From contig NZ_FOGL01000019.1 of assembly GCF_900111195.1 (NCBI RefSeq), positions 24,170-88,169 of the forward strand: DNA of 64,000 bases, written 5' to 3'. This document shows positions 62,774 through 64,000 of this stretch, piece after piece. Under the pieces are notes generated by a model. That model was not told the origin of the DNA. It did no database searches and saw only the letters and a program-made list of their open reading frames with translations. Position 1 is the stretch's first letter, and each line of letters opens with the position of its first letter. The translations under genes were made by a program, and so were the position numbers. The stretch is from Gracilibacillus ureilyticus (GTDB lineage: Bacteria > Bacillota > Bacilli > Bacillales > Amphibacillaceae).

Positions 62774-63029
62774 TTCCTTTTCTATATCAGACTTACTCTC
62801 ATTCTAACATAATGAAAGTGTATTATTGGAGCTAGCTTCCCTATTCTTTGGCAATTGTCAAAATCATGATAATTATTATGCATCATATGATAATTACTAC
62901 ATCTCTTTTATAACAGGCTTCAGTTTCCCAGATATACTAAATTAACTTTCAGAGTCAATAGACAGTTTTTTAATTGGTACTACGAAAAAGAAAAAGAGAA
63001 ATTCCAGATTATCTCCCATATTTTGCCGC
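62774..63029. other. Intergenic region upstream of the SDR gene
   Basis: About 260 bases of AT-rich DNA before the sspO terminator; nothing beyond a likely promoter for the SDR gene is expected and no element is clear. Confidence 0.4.
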
Positions 63030-63082
63030 AAAAAAAAAACAGTATGATTTGCACTGTCCTCTTCTACAGTAGAAATCATACC
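63030..63082 (-). terminator. Terminator of sspO
   Basis: Arms GTATGATTT (63042-63050) and AAATCATAC (63073-63081), with an inner ACTGT/ACAGT stem, followed on the minus strand by a run of ten T. Confidence 0.9.
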
Positions 63083-63136
63083 ATTTGTCTATTTGTTTGG
63101 GGGTGCCCTATGCTCGCTGGTAATTACGGATGTAAA

Positions 63137-63292
63137 TTACTGACGTTTTTTCGTCTTCTTATTGTTCGCTTTTTCAGCTTGAGACAGCGGCTCATTGGCA
63201 AATTCATGATCAAATTGGCGGGACAAATCTTTTCGGACAGCCTGCTCATCATTCGTATTACTTTCTTGTCTTCTTTTTCGCTCTTTACCCAT
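63137..63292 (-). CDS. sspO: Small acid-soluble spore protein O
   Basis: A 51-residue, highly charged protein. Its C-terminus (HEFANEPLSQAEKANNKKTKKRQ in two parts: EFANEPLSQAEK and ANNKKTKKRQ) matches the end of B. subtilis SspO/CotK (48 residues). It is made in the forespore and packed into the spore. The ATG follows GGAGGTGAGAAGG; the open frame extends 40 codons upstream but has no site. In other bacilli sspO is paired with sspP; no sspP is seen here. A tnpB-bearing insertion lies about 105 bases upstream of its start. Confidence 0.8.
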   Translation of the reverse strand: MGKERKRRQESNTNDEQAVRKDLSRQFDHEFANEPLSQAEKANNKKTKKRQ

Positions 63293-63396
63293 CCTTCTCA
63301 CCTCCACGCAAATAGTCTGGCTAAATCCTCGCGATTTATGCGCGCTTACAGGTTGTCTATGCGCACTCATTGGTGTTATATTCGTAGTTAAGTACC

Positions 63397-63480
63397 TTGA
63401 ACTACCCGCCACTTAACTGCTCTTGCGAACTGTTTGAAGTGGGGGATTCCTAAGAACACCAGCGCACCCGCCAGTTATGA
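63397..63480 (-). ncRNA. Probable omega-RNA/right end of the tnpB element
   Basis: Directly downstream of the tnpB stop on the minus strand, CCCCCACTT (from about 63436) pairs with AAGTGGCGGG (near 63405-63414), and the element seems to end with TAGTTCAAG. This matches the hairpin right ends of IS200/IS605-family elements, whose 3' region encodes the omega-RNA that guides TnpB. The guide would be the host bases just beyond about 63397. The RNA probably begins within tnpB. Confidence 0.6.
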
Positions 63481-64000
63481 TTAGGCTATCCCCGTCGCAC
63501 CGACGGTTAGAAGTCTTATCGCTTCATTTCTAAGATTTTGTCCTGCGTTAATATCTCTTTGGTGATGGGCTCCACATTCGCAAGTCCACTCACGCAAATG
63601 GAGATCTTTAACGTCTTTATTTTTATAGCCGCAGCTCGAGCACAACTGAGAGCTAGGGAAGGTCTTACTCACTTCCACCACTGTCTTGCCGTACCATTTT
63701 GCCTTGTATTCCAACATGACTTTGAATTTATACCAAGACACATCCGAGATAGCTTGAGCTGTTTTTTTGTTTTTCATCATATGAGACACTTGCAGACTCT
63801 CCATTCCAATAACATCGTGGTTTTTGATCATATCGGTAGAAGTTTTATGCAAGAAATCAGTACGTTTGTTTTCGATTTTCTCATGGATACGAGCCACTTT
63901 GATTCGTTGTTTGTTCCAGTTGCTAGAGCCGAGGACTCGTCTTGAAAGGACCTGTTGAGCCTTTGTTAATTTTTGCTCTAGCGATTTAAAATAACGGTTG
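63481..64000 (-). mobile_element. tnpB: IS200/IS605-family tnpB, C-terminal part
   Basis: The reading frame is open from the right edge of the window to a stop at 63481, giving about 172 residues of the C-terminal half of TnpB. It includes helical [26 protein letters not shown], the RuvC glutamate region [17 protein letters not shown], the zinc finger [12 protein letters not shown]...[12 protein letters not shown] and the last RuvC aspartate in DINAGQNL. TnpB is an RNA-guided nuclease that helps retain the element. Conserved active-site residues suggest it is intact so far as visible; the N-terminal half and any tnpA lie outside the window. Confidence 0.93.

Noticed and set aside
63023..63391. 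122-codon plus-strand frame over sspO
   Set aside because: Antisense to sspO and its terminator, with no ribosome site.
1..64000. CRISPR arrays, tRNA and rRNA genes
   Set aside because: I saw no regularly spaced repeats and no cloverleaf or rRNA sequence; a computed scan would be more certain.

Overview
The window looks like chromosomal DNA of a low-GC, endospore-forming member of the Bacillaceae. Small acid-soluble spore protein O, CotF-type coat proteins, an adhB/yra spore cluster, YfmS/YfmT, XpaC/TelA, HxlR/HxlAB and CypC all have close Bacillus counterparts. A halotolerant genus such as Gracilibacillus, Virgibacillus or Oceanobacillus would fit, but that is inference. Genes start with ATG, GTG or TTG behind strong AGGAGG-type ribosome sites. 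I see no rRNA, tRNA or CRISPR array.

Layout. 1-3.6 kb (minus): the start of a urease operon (ureABC) behind a perfect TnrA/GlnR-type box, a mazEF toxin-antitoxin pair, and a ycgR-ycgQ permease operon behind a nearly perfect Zur box. 3.8-9.3 kb: an NhaC antiporter, a DUF4176 gene, a broken LXG-like gene and two tandem lipoproteins, the second inactivated. 9.4-18.3 kb: a large repeat lipoprotein, then a GntR/UTRA-controlled cluster (inositol-phosphatase-like enzyme, ABC sugar-type importer without its own ATPase, metallophosphoesterase) marked by a repeated TGTCTAGACA operator. 18.7-26.4 kb: nitrilase-type amidase, a eukaryotic-type HisA, NamA, a pentapeptide-repeat protein, manganese catalase, PAP2 phosphatase, a SurA-like lipoprotein and a STAS protein. 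26.6-31.7 kb: a two-component system with its ABC transporter. 31.7-41.8 kb: DHA2 efflux pump with TetR regulator, C39-like peptidase, two hydrolase/oxidase genes (alpha/beta hydrolase, CYP152 P450), aldo/keto reductase, DUF2935 and a CotF-like coat protein, FAD oxidoreductase.

42-48 kb is a coherent formaldehyde/spore neighbourhood: a tandem-duplicated HxlR regulator diverges from hxlA-hxlB (ribulose monophosphate fixation of formaldehyde), followed by UV-damage endonuclease, a zinc alcohol/formaldehyde dehydrogenase (AdhB type) and three copies of a small CotF-like gene pair. 48-57.6 kb holds xpaC-telA, a YqcI/YcgG protein, a heme catalase with a PerR-like palindrome, a ~280-nt structured RNA candidate ending in a perfect terminator, cvfB, and yfmS-yfmT. 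57.9-64 kb holds a 914-residue TPR-GTPase protein, an alpha/beta hydrolase, a frameshifted SDR gene, sspO, and the 3' end of an IS200/IS605-type tnpB with its probable omega-RNA.

The most noteworthy signals are the GntR regulon with its own operator and a two-phosphatase uptake system, the tandem HxlR lacking the usual sensor cysteine, the structured RNA before cvfB, the eukaryotic-type HisA, and the Zur box before ycgRQ. A weak family of dispersed hairpin-bearing repeats recurs between genes.
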